A DNA stretch of 64,000 bases from Alphaproteobacteria bacterium (GTDB taxonomy: Bacteria > Pseudomonadota > Alphaproteobacteria > JAJUGE01), in contig JAJUGE010000004.1 in assembly GCA_029268305.1 (NCBI GenBank), positions 42,177 through 106,176 of the forward strand, given 5' to 3'. The notes below the pieces were generated by a model. That model saw only the letters and a list, made by a program, of their open reading frames with translations, had not been told where the DNA came from and ran no database searches. The translations under genes and the position numbers were made by a program. Below are positions 1 through 8,657 of the stretch, piece after piece (the stretch's first letter is position 1; each line of letters opens with the position of its first letter).

Positions 1-490
1 CGGCCTCCAGAACCGAGCTCAAAGCCCGGTGGCTGGCTTCCATCACTTCCTCCGGTGTGGATCCACTATCCTCGGAGGAAACGACTCTTGGCGCGGGGTC
101 GCCCTGGCCTCTTGAGCTCGAAGTGCCCGTTCGCCATTCGACGTATGCGGGGTAGCGCTTCAGGTATTCCAAGTCTAGGACGGGTGGCGGCGCTTGCAGG
201 AGTCGCCGACCTTCGTCTGTAGCAAGATACAGTCCCCGCCCGCGCTTCTCCAGAAGGCCGGCCACGGAGAGATAAAGTATCGCCCAAGCGACGCGGTTCG
301 CGAATGTCGATTGGCGGCCACTCGGTAACATCTCCGACAAGTCGTCCTGTGACAGCCGGAAATCTGCTGCCACTTTCTTTCGAATCGCGGCAACCGGCGT
401 CTCTCCGCTCGCCGTATGCCGGAGAACCGGCAGCATGAATTCCTGGAATCGAGGTACGGCCAATCCAGCTCTCCCGAACCAAATCTCCAT
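1..490 (-). CDS. mrr: Mrr-type restriction endonuclease, N-terminal part (cut by window edge)
   Basis: The reading frame is open from position 490 to the window edge and encodes the winged-helix N-terminal domain of Mrr-like type IV restriction enzymes, which cut modified foreign DNA. Visible features are an opening VPRFQEFMLPVL segment about 12 residues in, then SGRQSTFANRVAWAILYL and a GLLEKRGRGLY turn that match the Mrr_N pattern (residues about 12-90), followed by a linker. The catalytic Mrr domain would lie beyond position 1 and is not seen. I chose the ATG at 490. A GTG at 535 is in the same frame and overlaps the stop of the TAXI gene (GTGA), so a longer coupled form with 15 more residues is possible. 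There is no strong ribosome binding site at either start. The family call is good; activity and the intact C-terminus are unknown. Confidence 0.75.
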   Translation of the reverse strand, partial: MEIWFGRAGLAVPRFQEFMLPVLRHTASGETPVAAIRKKVAADFRLSQDDLSEMLPSGRQSTFANRVAWAILYLSVAGLLEKRGRGLYLATDEGRRLLQAPPPVLDLEYLKRYPAYVEWRTGTSSSRGQGDPAPRVVSSEDSGSTPEEVMEASHRALSSVLEA

Positions 491-531
491 ATTGTAGAGA
501 ATTTCGTCGAGGTGGCTGAACCGGCCTCTGC

Positions 532-2016
532 TCACTTCGCGAAATAGGCTCGGGCGGCGGGGTGGAGGGGGATCGTGAGCCCGTCCAAGGCACGGGCGCG
601 GGAGATCTGCGCCCCGGCGGCACTGCCGGCCGCGAAGAAGTCCACATGCTCATAAATCGTCCGCAAGACCGAGTCGACCTCGGCATCGGGCATGTCAGCG
701 CGCGCCACCAGCAGCGCTGTGACCGCAACCGTCGATAGGTCTTCGCGCTGCCCCGGGTAAGTGCCGACCGGAAGCGTCAGCCGGATCAGGCCGTCGTCAC
801 CGCCGGTCAGTGCCTCGACGGCTTCCGGTTCCAGCGGGATGAGCGTCATGCCCGGCCCGGCCGCGAGCCGCTGGAGCGCGCGGGCGGGGGCGCTGATGAC
901 CCCGACCGCCGCATCGATCTGCCCGGATCTGAGCTCCTGAACCGCACCCGCCAGTCCGAGCGCGGCGACCTGCCCGAGATCCCCAGGCGCGAGACCGTGG
1001 GCCCGCAACACTGCGGTCGCGGTACGGGTGGAGCCGGAGTCGGGCAGGCCGAGATCCACGTGTCGGCCTTGCAGATCGCCGACCCTCGCGATGCCGGCGT
1101 CTGGCCGGGCGATCACATGCACCGGCTCGGGGAACAGGGAGGCGAGTGCGTGCATGCCGCCGATCGGCCCTCCGCCCGCAAGTGGCAGCTCTCCTGCAAC
1201 CGCGGCGGCCGCGATATCGCTCTGCACCAGCGCCAAGTCGGCTTTGCCGTCGAGCAGAAGGCGGATGTTCTCGACGCTGCCCTCGGTCGTCAGCGCCACG
1301 GCAGCCATGCCGAGCGCCATATCTGCAGCCGCGATCGTTTCGGCGACCCGGTGGTACTCCCCGCCCTCCGGGCCGCCCGCGATCGTGAGCGAGGCTCGCA
1401 GCCGTTCCAACCTCCGGTCGATCTCGCGGCGGGCGGTCGTCAGTTCTTCCGTTATGATCGTGCGCGCCGCCGCCGCTTCGTCGGTCGGCGGATCGTCGAA
1501 CAACGCCAGTATCTGCTCGACCAGCCGCCGCGCGATGGCGGGCGGCGCGGTGTTGTCGGGCGGGGGTGCGGCACCGGGAGCAGGGCCGACATATTCTACA
1601 GGTGTCCATTCTCCATTGACGGCTCTGAATGTGACCGAGCCGCGCACCCGCAGCTCGTCTCCCGAGCTGTTGCCCGCCGGCCTGATCCCCTCGATGCCCC
1701 GTTCGCCGGCACCGAGAAGTTGAGCAAAAGCGGCGGGGTTGAGCGAAGTCCAGTCACCGAAGGCATAGTCGCGGAGAAGCTTCAGACGCGCGTTGTAGTA
1801 GACGATGGTCCTGGAGGCGCCGCTTTCGTCGGCGGGCAGTGGGGTCGTGCCGAGTCGCCGGAGCGAAACGATCTCCAGAAGCGGCTCCGGGAACGCCGTC
1901 TCGAGACGCGCGCCCAAGGTCTGGCGAATCTCCGACTCGCTCGGCGCATCACTGCACGCCGTGAAGAACAGGAGAATCCCGGCAAGGAGGATGCGGAAGG
2001 CGGACGGTCTCATCAC
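532..2016 (-). CDS. TAXI-family solute-binding lipoprotein with extra N-terminal domain
   Basis: The 494-residue protein begins with a lipoprotein signal (hydrophobic stretch to residue 20, lipobox ending FTAC, Cys21). Residues about 22-165 form a region not found in ordinary TAXI proteins. From about residue 205 (LTIAGGPEGGEYHRVAETIA) to the C-terminus the sequence is a TAXI (TRAP-associated extracytoplasmic immunogenic) periplasmic binding domain. It is therefore longer than usual TAXI proteins (about 320-400 residues). It lies 9 bases after gltS on the same strand and no TRAP permease is near, so the likely partner is GltS. The lipid anchor would hold it at the membrane. Ligand is unknown; glutamate or a similar amino acid is an inference from the neighbour. 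The two adjacent ATG codons leave the start uncertain by one residue. Confidence 0.85.
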   Translation of the reverse strand: MMRPSAFRILLAGILLFFTACSDAPSESEIRQTLGARLETAFPEPLLEIVSLRRLGTTPLPADESGASRTIVYYNARLKLLRDYAFGDWTSLNPAAFAQLLGAGERGIEGIRPAGNSSGDELRVRGSVTFRAVNGEWTPVEYVGPAPGAAPPPDNTAPPAIARRLVEQILALFDDPPTDEAAAARTIITEELTTARREIDRRLERLRASLTIAGGPEGGEYHRVAETIAAADMALGMAAVALTTEGSVENIRLLLDGKADLALVQSDIAAAAVAGELPLAGGGPIGGMHALASLFPEPVHVIARPDAGIARVGDLQGRHVDLGLPDSGSTRTATAVLRAHGLAPGDLGQVAALGLAGAVQELRSGQIDAAVGVISAPARALQRLAAGPGMTLIPLEPEAVEALTGGDDGLIRLTLPVGTYPGQREDLSTVAVTALLVARADMPDAEVDSVLRTIYEHVDFFAAGSAAGAQISRARALDGLTIPLHPAARAYFAK

Positions 2017-2025
2017 TCCTCCCCC

Positions 2026-3246
2026 TCAGAAGCCGAACAGGGGCAGGGCGAGGAAGCCCTGAATCACGAGCGCATTGGTGATGTCGATCAGGAATGCGCC
2101 CGTGAGGGGGACGATCAGGAACGCCTGGGGCGAGGGCCCATAACGTGCTGTGACCGCCTGCATGTTCGCGACCGCCGTCGGCGTCGCGCCGAGGCCGAAG
2201 CCGCAATGACCGGCGACGACCGCCGCGGCGTCGTAGCCCGAGCCCAGCACCTTCCGCATCACCGTAAAAGTAACGAAAGTCGTATAGGCGGCGACCAATG
2301 CGAGCTGTGCCAGGAGTATTGCCAGAATGGGAAGCGCCAAGGCGACCAGCTCCCAGAGCCGGAGCGCGATCAGCGCCATCGCCAGAAAAAGGGATAGCGA
2401 GACGGTGCCCAGGAGGTCGACCGCCGCGCTGTCCATCCGCCGGAACCCGGTCAGGGTCAGGGTATTCCGTACCACCACGCCCGTGAAAAGGGTCCAGACG
2501 AAGGACGGCAAGGTGAAGTAGGGGTTCATGGTGATGTCGGCCAGGTAGATACCGGCGAGCACGCAGACAACCATCAGGAACAGGGTTTCGACGAAGCTTT
2601 CGGGGGTGATGGTGCGACGCTCGTCGCCGCCGAGCTCGCCCGGCACCGAGGCCGCTGCCGTCTTCGCCTCGGGCGTGAGGCCGTGATTCGCGATCAGTCT
2701 CTGCGCGATCGGCCCGCCGATCAGTCCACCGAGGACGAGGCCAAAAGTGGCACAGGCCATCGCCAGCTCCATCGCTCCTTGCAGGTTATCGACGCTGCCG
2801 AAGCGGCTGGCATATGCGGCGCCGGTGCCGTGCCCCCCGGACATGGTTATCGAGCCTGCGAGCAGGCCCGTCAGGGGATGCAGATCCATACCGATCGCTG
2901 CCGCTACCCCGATCGCGTTCTGCAACACGAGCATGACGGCCACCACGACCAGGAAAGCGACGATGGCACGGCCACCGAGCGCCAGCATCCGCAGGTCTGC
3001 ACCGAGCCCGATCGAGGCGAAGAACGCGAGCATCAGGGGCGTCTGCAGCGCCATGTCGAAGGCGATCTCGACGCCAGCGGTGACCTTGAGAGCCGTGATG
3101 ACGATCGCCGCGACCAGGCCACCGATGACCGGCTCGGGAATGTTGTAACGCCGAAGCAAATCGATACGGGCGATGGCCAGCCGTCCTATCAGCAGCACGC
3201 CCGTGGCGATCAGCAGCGTGCTCATCACGTCGATATCGAAGTGCAT
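2026..3246 (-). CDS. gltS: Sodium/glutamate symporter GltS
   Basis: The 406-residue polytopic membrane protein matches GltS of the ESS family (E. coli GltS has 401 residues). The N-terminus contains the typical RYNIPEPVIGGLVAA segment, and there are two inverted halves of hydrophobic helices, with glycine-rich re-entrant segments such as SGGHGTGAAYASRFG (first half) and AGHCGFGLGATPTAVANM (second half). The family co-transports L-glutamate or related anions with sodium at the inner membrane. It is the first gene of a leftward group with the TAXI lipoprotein. A divergent promoter region of about 160 bases separates it from the SDR gene on the plus strand. The start at 3246 is the only sensible one. 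Confidence 0.93.
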   Translation of the reverse strand: MHFDIDVMSTLLIATGVLLIGRLAIARIDLLRRYNIPEPVIGGLVAAIVITALKVTAGVEIAFDMALQTPLMLAFFASIGLGADLRMLALGGRAIVAFLVVVAVMLVLQNAIGVAAAIGMDLHPLTGLLAGSITMSGGHGTGAAYASRFGSVDNLQGAMELAMACATFGLVLGGLIGGPIAQRLIANHGLTPEAKTAAASVPGELGGDERRTITPESFVETLFLMVVCVLAGIYLADITMNPYFTLPSFVWTLFTGVVVRNTLTLTGFRRMDSAAVDLLGTVSLSLFLAMALIALRLWELVALALPILAILLAQLALVAAYTTFVTFTVMRKVLGSGYDAAAVVAGHCGFGLGATPTAVANMQAVTARYGPSPQAFLIVPLTGAFLIDITNALVIQGFLALPLFGF

Positions 3247-3408
3247 GCGTGTCCTTTCGACCGGGGGATCTGGCCGGTGACTTCTTAGTGTTTACGGCAC
3301 AGGAGGATCGTGGTGCCGACGCACGTTTCTCTTAAGGGTTGCCATTGCCGATGGCGCGCCACAATGGGAAACTCCCCCGGCTCACAATCCGGCATCGGGA
3401 GGATCGGG

Positions 3409-4191
3409 ATGGAAGTACGGCTCGACGGACGCAGCGCGCTCATTACCGGCGGCAGCTTGGGCCTCGGCAAGGCGATGGCGCTGAAGTTCGCGGAATCGGG
3501 GGCGGACGTCGCTATCATCGCGCGGCGTCAGGACGTGCTCGACGAAGCGCGGAAGGAGATCGAGGCCGTCAGCCGGAACAAGGTGATCGCCGAGGCCTGC
3601 GACGTGACGGATGCGGCAGCGGTGGAGCGGTTGGTAGACCGGGTCAACGGTGAGTTCGGCAAGATCGACATCCTCGTGAACAACGCCGGGAGCTCGATGC
3701 GCGGCAAGTTCGAGGAAGTCACCGACGAGATGTGGCACGCCGACTTCGATCTGAAGCTGTTCGCCGCGATCCGGCTGATCCGTCTCGTCTTTCCGGCGAT
3801 GAAGGAGCGACGCTGGGGGCGCATCATCAACGTGCTGAACATCGGCGCGAAAGCGCCGTTGCCCGGGAGCGCGCCGACCTCGGTCACACGCGCGGCGGGC
3901 ATGGCAATGAGCAAGGTTCTGGCCGGCGAGGGGGCTCCCTACAACGTGCTGGTGAACGCGCTCTGCACCGGCCTTCTCGTCAGCGACCAGCATGTGCGCC
4001 GGTACAAGCAGAACCCGGACGGTCTCACCTTCGAACAGTGGCTGGAGAAGGCGGGCAAGGGGATCCCCCTCGGCCGCTTCGGCGAGGCGGAGGAATTCGC
4101 GAACATCGCCTGCTTCCTCGCCTCCGATGCGGGCAGCTACATCACCGGTACGGCCATCAACGTCGACGGCGGCAGGTCGCCGGTGGTCTAG
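3409..4191 (+). CDS. Atypical short-chain dehydrogenase/reductase lacking the usual catalytic residues
   Basis: This 260-residue protein has the SDR fold: the cofactor motif TGGSLGLG at residues 13-20, the NNAG motif at 91-94, and a GRIINV strand near 137-142. Where the family has the Ser-Tyr-Lys catalytic set (YxxxK), this protein reads T157-S-V-T-R161, and the Ser position reads Asn144, so all three usual residues are replaced. Such variants form a known SDR side group, whose chemistry is poorly defined. I chose the ATG at 3409 because GGGAGG lies 7-8 bases upstream; an earlier in-frame start at 3310 adds residues without homology. The gene is followed after 54 bases by an acyl-CoA ligase on the same strand, so a role on CoA thioesters is plausible but unproven. 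Confidence 0.82.
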   Translation: MEVRLDGRSALITGGSLGLGKAMALKFAESGADVAIIARRQDVLDEARKEIEAVSRNKVIAEACDVTDAAAVERLVDRVNGEFGKIDILVNNAGSSMRGKFEEVTDEMWHADFDLKLFAAIRLIRLVFPAMKERRWGRIINVLNIGAKAPLPGSAPTSVTRAAGMAMSKVLAGEGAPYNVLVNALCTGLLVSDQHVRRYKQNPDGLTFEQWLEKAGKGIPLGRFGEAEEFANIACFLASDAGSYITGTAINVDGGRSPVV

Positions 4192-4245
4192 GCTGCCGGG
4201 GCGCCCGCTGCCGTCCCGGACCGGTCCCGGAGGAGGGTAGAGGCC

Positions 4246-5844
4246 ATGGCGGACGGCGAGACGCTGAGCGCGTTTCTGGACGATATCGCCGCACGGTTCG
4301 GAGAGGCGCCCGCGTTGCTGTACGGCGGCAGGCGTCTCTCCTACGCCGAACTGGCGGATGCGGCCGAGCGGGTGGCAGGTGGCTTGCGCCGCATCGGCAT
4401 TCGCCCCGGCGATCCGGTGGCGCTGTGGCTGCCAAACGTTCCGGCCTATGTCATTCTCGTCTTCGCCCTGGCTCGGCTGGGCGCCGTCTCGGTGGCCGTG
4501 AATACGCGGTTCCGCGGTATGGAGGTGGAGGATATCGTCGGCCGTTCCGGCGCCAGGGCGCTGGTGATGTGGCCGGGCTTCAAGGGGATCGATTTCGACG
4601 GGATCCTCGCGCAAGTGAATCCGGCGCGGCTCGCTTCGGTGGAGACCGTCATCGTCTACGACGAGACAGGCGAGGCGTCGGGCAGAGTCATCGGGCGTCG
4701 GACGGTCAGCTTTCAGGATCTACTGCGAGCTGAAGCCGAGCGCGCTGAGCATGCGACGCCCGAGACGCCGGTCGCCATGTTCACTACGTCGGGAACGACG
4801 AAGGCGCCGAAGTTCGTCCTCCATGGTCATGCGGGAATCGTACGACACGCTCGGGACGTTGCGGCGGCGTTCGGTCTCGATCGTCCCGGCGCTGTGACGA
4901 TGGGCGCGTTGCCGCTCTGCGGCGTGTTCGGCTTTTGTCAGACGATGGCGGCTCTCGCCGGTGGCGGCACGACGGTGGTGCACCCGGTCTTCGACCCCGA
5001 GGCGGTGGCCGAGGCGATCCGCGTCCACTCGGTAACGCACATGATGGGGACCGATACCATGTTCTCGGGAATGCTTGCCGCGCGCCCGGAGCCGCGGCCG
5101 TTTCCGACGCTGAAGCTGTGCGGCTTCGCCGCCTTCACGGGGCTGGATCGTTTCCTCGCCGAGTGCGAGCGCCGCAGGCTTCCCATGGTGGGGCTCTACG
5201 GCATGAGCGAGGTGCAGGCGCTGTTCTCGGCGCAACGAGTCGAGGACCCGCTCGAGCGGCGGGGCGAGGGAGGTGGCTATCCGGTCTCGCGCGATGCCCA
5301 GGTTCGCGTCTGCGACCCCGAAACGGGAGAGGTGCTGCCGACCGGGACGAGCGGCGAGCTCCAGTTCCGGGCACCCAGCCTGATGCTGCGCTACGAGGGG
5401 AACACCGAAGCGACCGCGGAAGCCTTCACTCCGGACGGCTGGTTCCGCTCCGGCGATGCCGGCCGCCTGCGGGAGGACGGCAGCTTCGTGTTCGAGGCAC
5501 GGATGGGCGATGTGCTGAGGCTCGCGGGATTTCTCACCAGCCCTGCCGAGATCGAGGCCTGGATCGAGCGCCATCCCGACGTGGCGGAGGCCCAAGTCGT
5601 CGGCGTCACGACCGGCAAGGGGCTACGCCCGTTCGCATTCGTGATTCCGCATCCTGGCCGGGCGCTCGACGAGGCGACGCTCGTGGAGCACTGCCGCGAG
5701 GGCATGGCCAACTATAAAGTGCCGGTCCGGTTCGTGCTGGTCGAGGCGTTCCCCGTGACGGAAAGCGCCAACGCGGTCAAGATTCAGCGCCACCGTCTCC
5801 GCGAGATGGCCGAGGAGATGCTGGCAGAGCTGGAGCCTGACTGA
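4246..5844 (+). CDS. AMP-forming acyl-CoA synthetase/ligase
   Basis: The 532-residue protein belongs to the adenylate-forming (ANL) superfamily and should activate a carboxylic acid to its CoA thioester through an acyl-AMP. The phosphate-binding loop is TTSGTTKAPKFVLHG near residues 180-193, an unusual variant of TSGTTGxPK. Further signs are the GLYGMSEVQ segment around 320, the GWFRSGDAG hinge region around 395, and a C-terminal lysine (NAVKIQ, near 512) at the position of the catalytic lysine. A GGAGG element precedes the ATG at 4246. It follows the atypical SDR on the same strand and ends 28 bases before the convergent DctP gene. The substrate cannot be read from the sequence. Confidence 0.88.
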   Translation: MADGETLSAFLDDIAARFGEAPALLYGGRRLSYAELADAAERVAGGLRRIGIRPGDPVALWLPNVPAYVILVFALARLGAVSVAVNTRFRGMEVEDIVGRSGARALVMWPGFKGIDFDGILAQVNPARLASVETVIVYDETGEASGRVIGRRTVSFQDLLRAEAERAEHATPETPVAMFTTSGTTKAPKFVLHGHAGIVRHARDVAAAFGLDRPGAVTMGALPLCGVFGFCQTMAALAGGGTTVVHPVFDPEAVAEAIRVHSVTHMMGTDTMFSGMLAARPEPRPFPTLKLCGFAAFTGLDRFLAECERRRLPMVGLYGMSEVQALFSAQRVEDPLERRGEGGGYPVSRDAQVRVCDPETGEVLPTGTSGELQFRAPSLMLRYEGNTEATAEAFTPDGWFRSGDAGRLREDGSFVFEARMGDVLRLAGFLTSPAEIEAWIERHPDVAEAQVVGVTTGKGLRPFAFVIPHPGRALDEATLVEHCREGMANYKVPVRFVLVEAFPVTESANAVKIQRHRLREMAEEMLAELEPD

Positions 5845-5872
5845 TCCGCCCTCCTATCGACGTCCATGGCGC

Positions 5873-6931
5873 TCAGAACGACGCGTCCCGGTGCCGCTCG
5901 GCGCTGTCCAGGATGAAGTCGAGCAAGGCCTGGCCGTCATAGCCATAACCGTTCATCTTCTCCACCCAGGCTTTCCACACTGGCGGCGCGCCGGCATCTG
6001 CGAGCTTCTTTCGCTCCTCGGGCGGGATGACGACTTCCTTCAGCCCCGCTTCCTGAAACACCTGCGGCGCTTTCGCCTGTTCGATCTCGTAAGCGGCGAT
6101 CTGAATGCCGTACCCGTGCTCGGCCTTGTACTCTTCGAGTAGGGCCCGGTATTGCTCCGGTAGCGCCTCGTAGGCGTCGACGCTGAACATCATGCCTGAG
6201 GCAGCGCCGGTCGTGACCTTGAGGCCGTTGGTGTACCAGTCGGCGGCCTCATACGTCCGATACGACAGGTGCGCGTAGTAGGCGAACGCCGCGGCGTCGA
6301 CAAGGCCGCGATCCATGGCCATGAAGACGTCGCCCGGTGGCGTGCCGATCGGCGCTATCCCGATCTCCCGGAAGGCATCGGCCATGAGACCGAGGGCGCG
6401 GACGCGCATGCCCTTCCAGTCCTCGAAGGTTTCCGGCGGCTTTCCCTTCCCGACCACTTCATAGAGCGGGATGGCGGTGCTCATGTAGTACATGGCGTTC
6501 CACTTGCGGAACTCATCGCGGACCGTCGGCACCTCCATGTACTCGTCCGACACCCGTGCGAGCTGGTGCAACGTGTCGATCGGCAGGAACGGCAGGTCCA
6601 GTCCCGTGGACGCCTCGACCTTGCCCGGATAGTAGTTCGAGCTGAAATTGGCCGCCTGGAACGCGCCGACCGCGATCCCGTCCAGATTGTCGCGCGGCTG
6701 GCTCAGGGTTCCCCAGTGGATGTTGTACTGGAACTTCCCGCCGGTGCGTTCGTCGAGAAACTTGGCGAGCCCCTCGACCTCCGCGGTAAACGAGCGTGGC
6801 TTGCCCCAGAGCGAGTGGTTCCAGACCACTTCGGGCCCGTCGACGATTGCGCTGGATTGCGCCGATGCGCTTCCGGATGTCGCCGCCAGCACGAGCAGCC
6901 CGGTCAGCAGACCCTTGACGATCGAGCCCAT
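5873..6931 (-). CDS. DctP-type TRAP transporter solute-binding protein
   Basis: This 352-residue periplasmic binding protein has a Sec signal peptide (cleavage after SASA, near residue 25) and the DctP fold. Family marks include the segment YEVVGKGKPPETFEDWKGMR, which leads to the conserved arginine that binds the substrate carboxylate, followed by the DAFREIG and MDRGLVDAA segments. I chose the ATG at 6931 because AGGGAGG stands 7 bases upstream; the longer frame adds an arginine-rich lead without meaning. No DctQ/DctM permease is adjacent, so it is an orphan that must borrow a permease from elsewhere. It lies 82 bases downstream of a TAXI-type binding protein, in the same orientation. Confidence 0.9.
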   Translation of the reverse strand: MGSIVKGLLTGLLVLAATSGSASAQSSAIVDGPEVVWNHSLWGKPRSFTAEVEGLAKFLDERTGGKFQYNIHWGTLSQPRDNLDGIAVGAFQAANFSSNYYPGKVEASTGLDLPFLPIDTLHQLARVSDEYMEVPTVRDEFRKWNAMYYMSTAIPLYEVVGKGKPPETFEDWKGMRVRALGLMADAFREIGIAPIGTPPGDVFMAMDRGLVDAAAFAYYAHLSYRTYEAADWYTNGLKVTTGAASGMMFSVDAYEALPEQYRALLEEYKAEHGYGIQIAAYEIEQAKAPQVFQEAGLKEVVIPPEERKKLADAGAPPVWKAWVEKMNGYGYDGQALLDFILDSAERHRDASF

Positions 6932-7013
6932 CTCCACCCTCCCTTTCTGTATTCGTTGAAGTCCTCCGCGATGCGATGGTGGAGGCCCGCGGCGGCCCCC
7001 GCCTCGCATCGGG

Positions 7014-8204
7014 TCAGCTCACCACGTCCCAGCCGTCCATGATGGTGACCATGCCGGCGTCCTGCAGCGCCTGGAACCGCACCTTCATCCAACCCTTCTG
7101 AAAGGCGTCCTCGTCCTCGGGCGCGGTTTCCAGGTAGGCTTTCCAGGTTTCCTGCAGCAGGGCCTGACGTTTCAGGTTCGCGTCATGGTTGGCCTGCGCC
7201 TCCGGGGTCCAGGCGTCGATCTCCTTGAAATAACGGATGGCACCGGCGTTGTAGGGCAGCAGCCCCTGGTCGAACTTCTGTCGATCGAGCGCCCAGCCGT
7301 CACCGCCTGGTGCAGCATCCTTGTACTGGTCGAAGTAGACGACCATCGCCTTGGTCATGTTGTAGTTCAGGTCCTCGGACGTATCCGGGGTCGTCACCAG
7401 AATCGGATAGCCGGAGGAGGCCATCTCCTGACCCTCGGGTGGCAGAGTCGGCCCTTCCGTCGCAATTGCGGGGAAGAACCAAGGCAGCACCTCCTTCAGG
7501 CGCTTCCACCCTTCCTCGTCATCATGCGGCACCGGCGGGAAATAGAGGCCGCGGGGGCTGGCTTCGATCTTGAGGAACGGTGCGGAATGGGTCGTGCCGT
7601 AGGCGGCGTCGGCCTGGCCGTCGATCACCGCCTGGATCGAGGCGGCATAGCCCGGTACCTCGACCTTGATCACGTCGTCCCAGGTGAGTCCGGCGAAGGC
7701 GAGCTGCCCGCGCATCGAGTTCTGCAGCGAGGCCGCACCCTTCACCCAGGTGACGCGCTTGCCCTTGAGGTCGGCGAGGGACCGGATGTTCGCGTCCCGG
7801 GCCGTCGCGACGGTGGAGGTCCCGCCGGACACGGCCATGATCAGCATGCTGAGCGGTTGCGGCCCCCATTCGCGAGAGCCGAACAGATAGACGGCCTCCT
7901 GCGCATAGGTGCTTTCGGAGCCGGTGGCCGAGAATTGAGCCTTCCCGTCGCGCAGCGGCGCCAGCCGGGAAACGTCGTTCTTGCCGGGGAGGACACGAAG
8001 GTTGATGCCGAGCTCGTTCTTGAGGGCGGCACCGACGCCGACGGCCTGGCTGTAGCCAGTCGAGCCGAGATCATAAGCGGTCCAGACGAGCTGCTGCGGG
8101 AGATCGATCTCTGGCTCCGCAGCCACGGTTGCCCACGAAATCGCCGACGATCCGGCGAATGCAAGAACCAGCGCAAACACGCTGCTCGTGCGCGACAGGA
8201 ACAT
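7014..8204 (-). CDS. TAXI-family TRAP transporter solute-binding protein
   Basis: The 396-residue protein has a signal peptide (residues 1-28) and a TAXI binding domain, starting at WTAYDLGSTGYSQAVGVGAAL and including the DLKGKRVTWVKGAASLQN segment typical of the hinge. It should bind an organic anion in the periplasm and deliver it to a fused DctQM permease. No permease gene is adjacent; the next genes are an orphan DctP protein downstream and the EthD/TauD pair upstream, all leftward. The ligand is unknown, and co-location with a TauD-family dioxygenase hints at a substrate for that enzyme. The start ATG at 8204 gives a sound signal peptide and has a GGAGGAAAC site upstream. Confidence 0.88.
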   Translation of the reverse strand: MFLSRTSSVFALVLAFAGSSAISWATVAAEPEIDLPQQLVWTAYDLGSTGYSQAVGVGAALKNELGINLRVLPGKNDVSRLAPLRDGKAQFSATGSESTYAQEAVYLFGSREWGPQPLSMLIMAVSGGTSTVATARDANIRSLADLKGKRVTWVKGAASLQNSMRGQLAFAGLTWDDVIKVEVPGYAASIQAVIDGQADAAYGTTHSAPFLKIEASPRGLYFPPVPHDDEEGWKRLKEVLPWFFPAIATEGPTLPPEGQEMASSGYPILVTTPDTSEDLNYNMTKAMVVYFDQYKDAAPGGDGWALDRQKFDQGLLPYNAGAIRYFKEIDAWTPEAQANHDANLKRQALLQETWKAYLETAPEDEDAFQKGWMKVRFQALQDAGMVTIMDGWDVVS

Positions 8205-8304
8205 CCCGTTTCCTCCCTATTATGAATGCGTCGGCTGCCGACGATGTGGCGTTGGTGGAGTCTCACCTCCTGCAGGCGTTTCCGGATAGGGGAGCCGATG
8301 CCGG

Positions 8305-8640
8305 CTATTCCCCCACGAGCACCTTTTCCTCGACCAGATAGGTCGTGACGGCGCCGAGCATTTTGGCGCCGTCTTCGAACATCGCTTTCGCCTCCGGGCT
8401 GGAGAGAGCCTTCTCCATCGCCTCGCGATCGTCGAACCAGAGCTCGGCAACCCCGTCCACCCTGCCGCCGGACGACGGCAGCAGCGGATGGCCGGAGCGG
8501 TCGACGATGTGGTTCTGGACGTAACGCCGCATACCCGGAACCTTCTGGGCCAGAGGCCCGTGCACCTCCAGCCAATGCCGCTGGAAATCCTCTTCGCTCC
8601 ACTCGTCACGGCGGGTGAGCAGGGAAATGCGCTTGATCAT
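8305..8640 (-). CDS. EthD domain protein
   Basis: This 111-residue protein is a single EthD-type ferredoxin-like (dimeric alpha-beta barrel) domain. The N-terminal pattern MIKRISLLTRRDEWSEEDFQ and then HWLEVHGPLAQKVPGMRRY is typical, with the HxxxHGPL signature. The family includes small helper proteins of oxidative degradation pathways and monooxygenase-like folds; a defined reaction is rarely known. It lies 17 bases downstream of the TauD-family dioxygenase on the same strand and probably forms a transcription unit with it. Confidence 0.85.
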   Translation of the reverse strand: MIKRISLLTRRDEWSEEDFQRHWLEVHGPLAQKVPGMRRYVQNHIVDRSGHPLLPSSGGRVDGVAELWFDDREAMEKALSSPEAKAMFEDGAKMLGAVTTYLVEEKVLVGE

Positions 8641-8657
8641 GTCGGACAGGGTCCTTC

